From Sphingomonadaceae bacterium (GTDB lineage: Bacteria; Pseudomonadota; Alphaproteobacteria; Sphingomonadales; Sphingomonadaceae), in the NCBI GenBank assembly GCA_024236155.1, contig JACKLA010000001.1, positions 1,054,001 through 1,118,000 of the forward strand: a stretch of DNA of 64,000 nt, written 5' to 3'. The first letter of the stretch is position 1. The number at the start of each line of letters is the position of its first letter. The notes beneath the pieces are model-generated. The model had not been told where the DNA came from, made no database searches, and saw only the letters and a program-made list of their open reading frames with translations. This document shows, piece after piece, positions 63,812-64,000 of this stretch. The translations under genes and the position numbers were made by a program.

Positions 63812-64000
63812 TCTGCGTTCAACCAGTTCACGCCCACCGCCTCGCACTGGTCTGGTGCGACCATGGTGAAGCTGACATTGCCGACTTTCCAGCTGCCATC
63901 ATCCATTCGCACCATGCTCATCGAATTGATCCCGCAATGGGTCAGCGCGCCATCGGCGGTAAAAGAATACGGCCCCCACACGTGCGCCATGTCACCATCG
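63808..64000 (-). CDS. Partial C-terminus of a SnoaL/NTF2-like protein
   Basis: Only the last 63 codons are in the window: the frame is open to the right edge. The visible sequence (AHVWGPYSFTADGALTHCGI, then MVRMDDGSWKVGNVSFTM) has the alternating hydrophobic strands of the NTF2-like fold at its C-terminal half. The stop overlaps the biotin carboxylase start (ATGA), so it is the preceding gene of that operon. The function is unassigned. Confidence 0.6.
   Translation of the reverse strand, partial: DGDMAHVWGPYSFTADGALTHCGINSMSMVRMDDGSWKVGNVSFTMVAPDQCEAVGVNWLNAE

Overview
This window looks like a chromosome segment of an alphaproteobacterium, most likely a sphingomonad of the Erythrobacteraceae type. 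The basis is the high GC content, frequent GTG starts with 4-bp GTGA/ATGA gene overlaps, a REP-like hairpin whose arm ends in GCAATCCAG, a DcaP-type porin, and a symporter-like hybrid kinase paired with a LuxR-type regulator next to acs. The lineage is an inference from style and gene content; no 16S gene is present.

Layout. 1-2191: end of the glycine cleavage P-protein genes (gcvPA partial, gcvPB). 2297-5060: a CHASE2-type class III adenylate/guanylate cyclase with a FecR-like exported partner. 5362-22270: a redox island that is the most striking part of the window. Its plus-strand operon encodes a c554-like pentahaem cytochrome, a lipoprotein with two GlcG/HbpS-like modules, an outer-membrane beta-barrel, and a 1368-aa decahaem cytochrome with a C-terminal LVIVD-type propeller. 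A converging minus-strand operon encodes a FAD / two cNMP-binding domain / four [4Fe-4S] fusion protein, a dihaem cytochrome b-like membrane protein, an FHA-TM-decahaem cytochrome fusion, and a CpdA-like phosphodiesterase. A CcmI/CcmH-like TPR protein is divergent from it. Together these could form an electron path from cytoplasm to outer membrane that is tuned by cyclic nucleotide.

22274-37974: a flippase-like membrane protein, a lone Nmad3-type protein, and a dispersed valine-degradation set (mmsB, enoyl-CoA hydratase, HIBCH, isobutyryl-CoA dehydrogenase, mmsA). These are interleaved with a MarR-EmrA-EmrB efflux operon whose promoter carries a perfect inverted repeat, a polysaccharide deacetylase lipoprotein and a DUF819 membrane protein.

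38110-50384: an acetate-uptake and assimilation region: cNMP/CBS/DUF294 protein, DEDD exonuclease, DUF4212 subunit, sodium:solute symporter, hybrid sensor kinase, LuxR-type regulator, acs and a DcaP-like porin.

50550-64000: tRNA-Gly(CCC), two decayed TadG/TadE-like genes, a Tat-exported PhoX-family protein, a GDT1-like membrane protein, dps, pgl, a NUDIX hydrolase, dinB, a Bcr/CflA transporter, an unknown anchored protein, and an acyl-CoA carboxylase locus (two subunits with an epimerase gene between them) that runs off the end.
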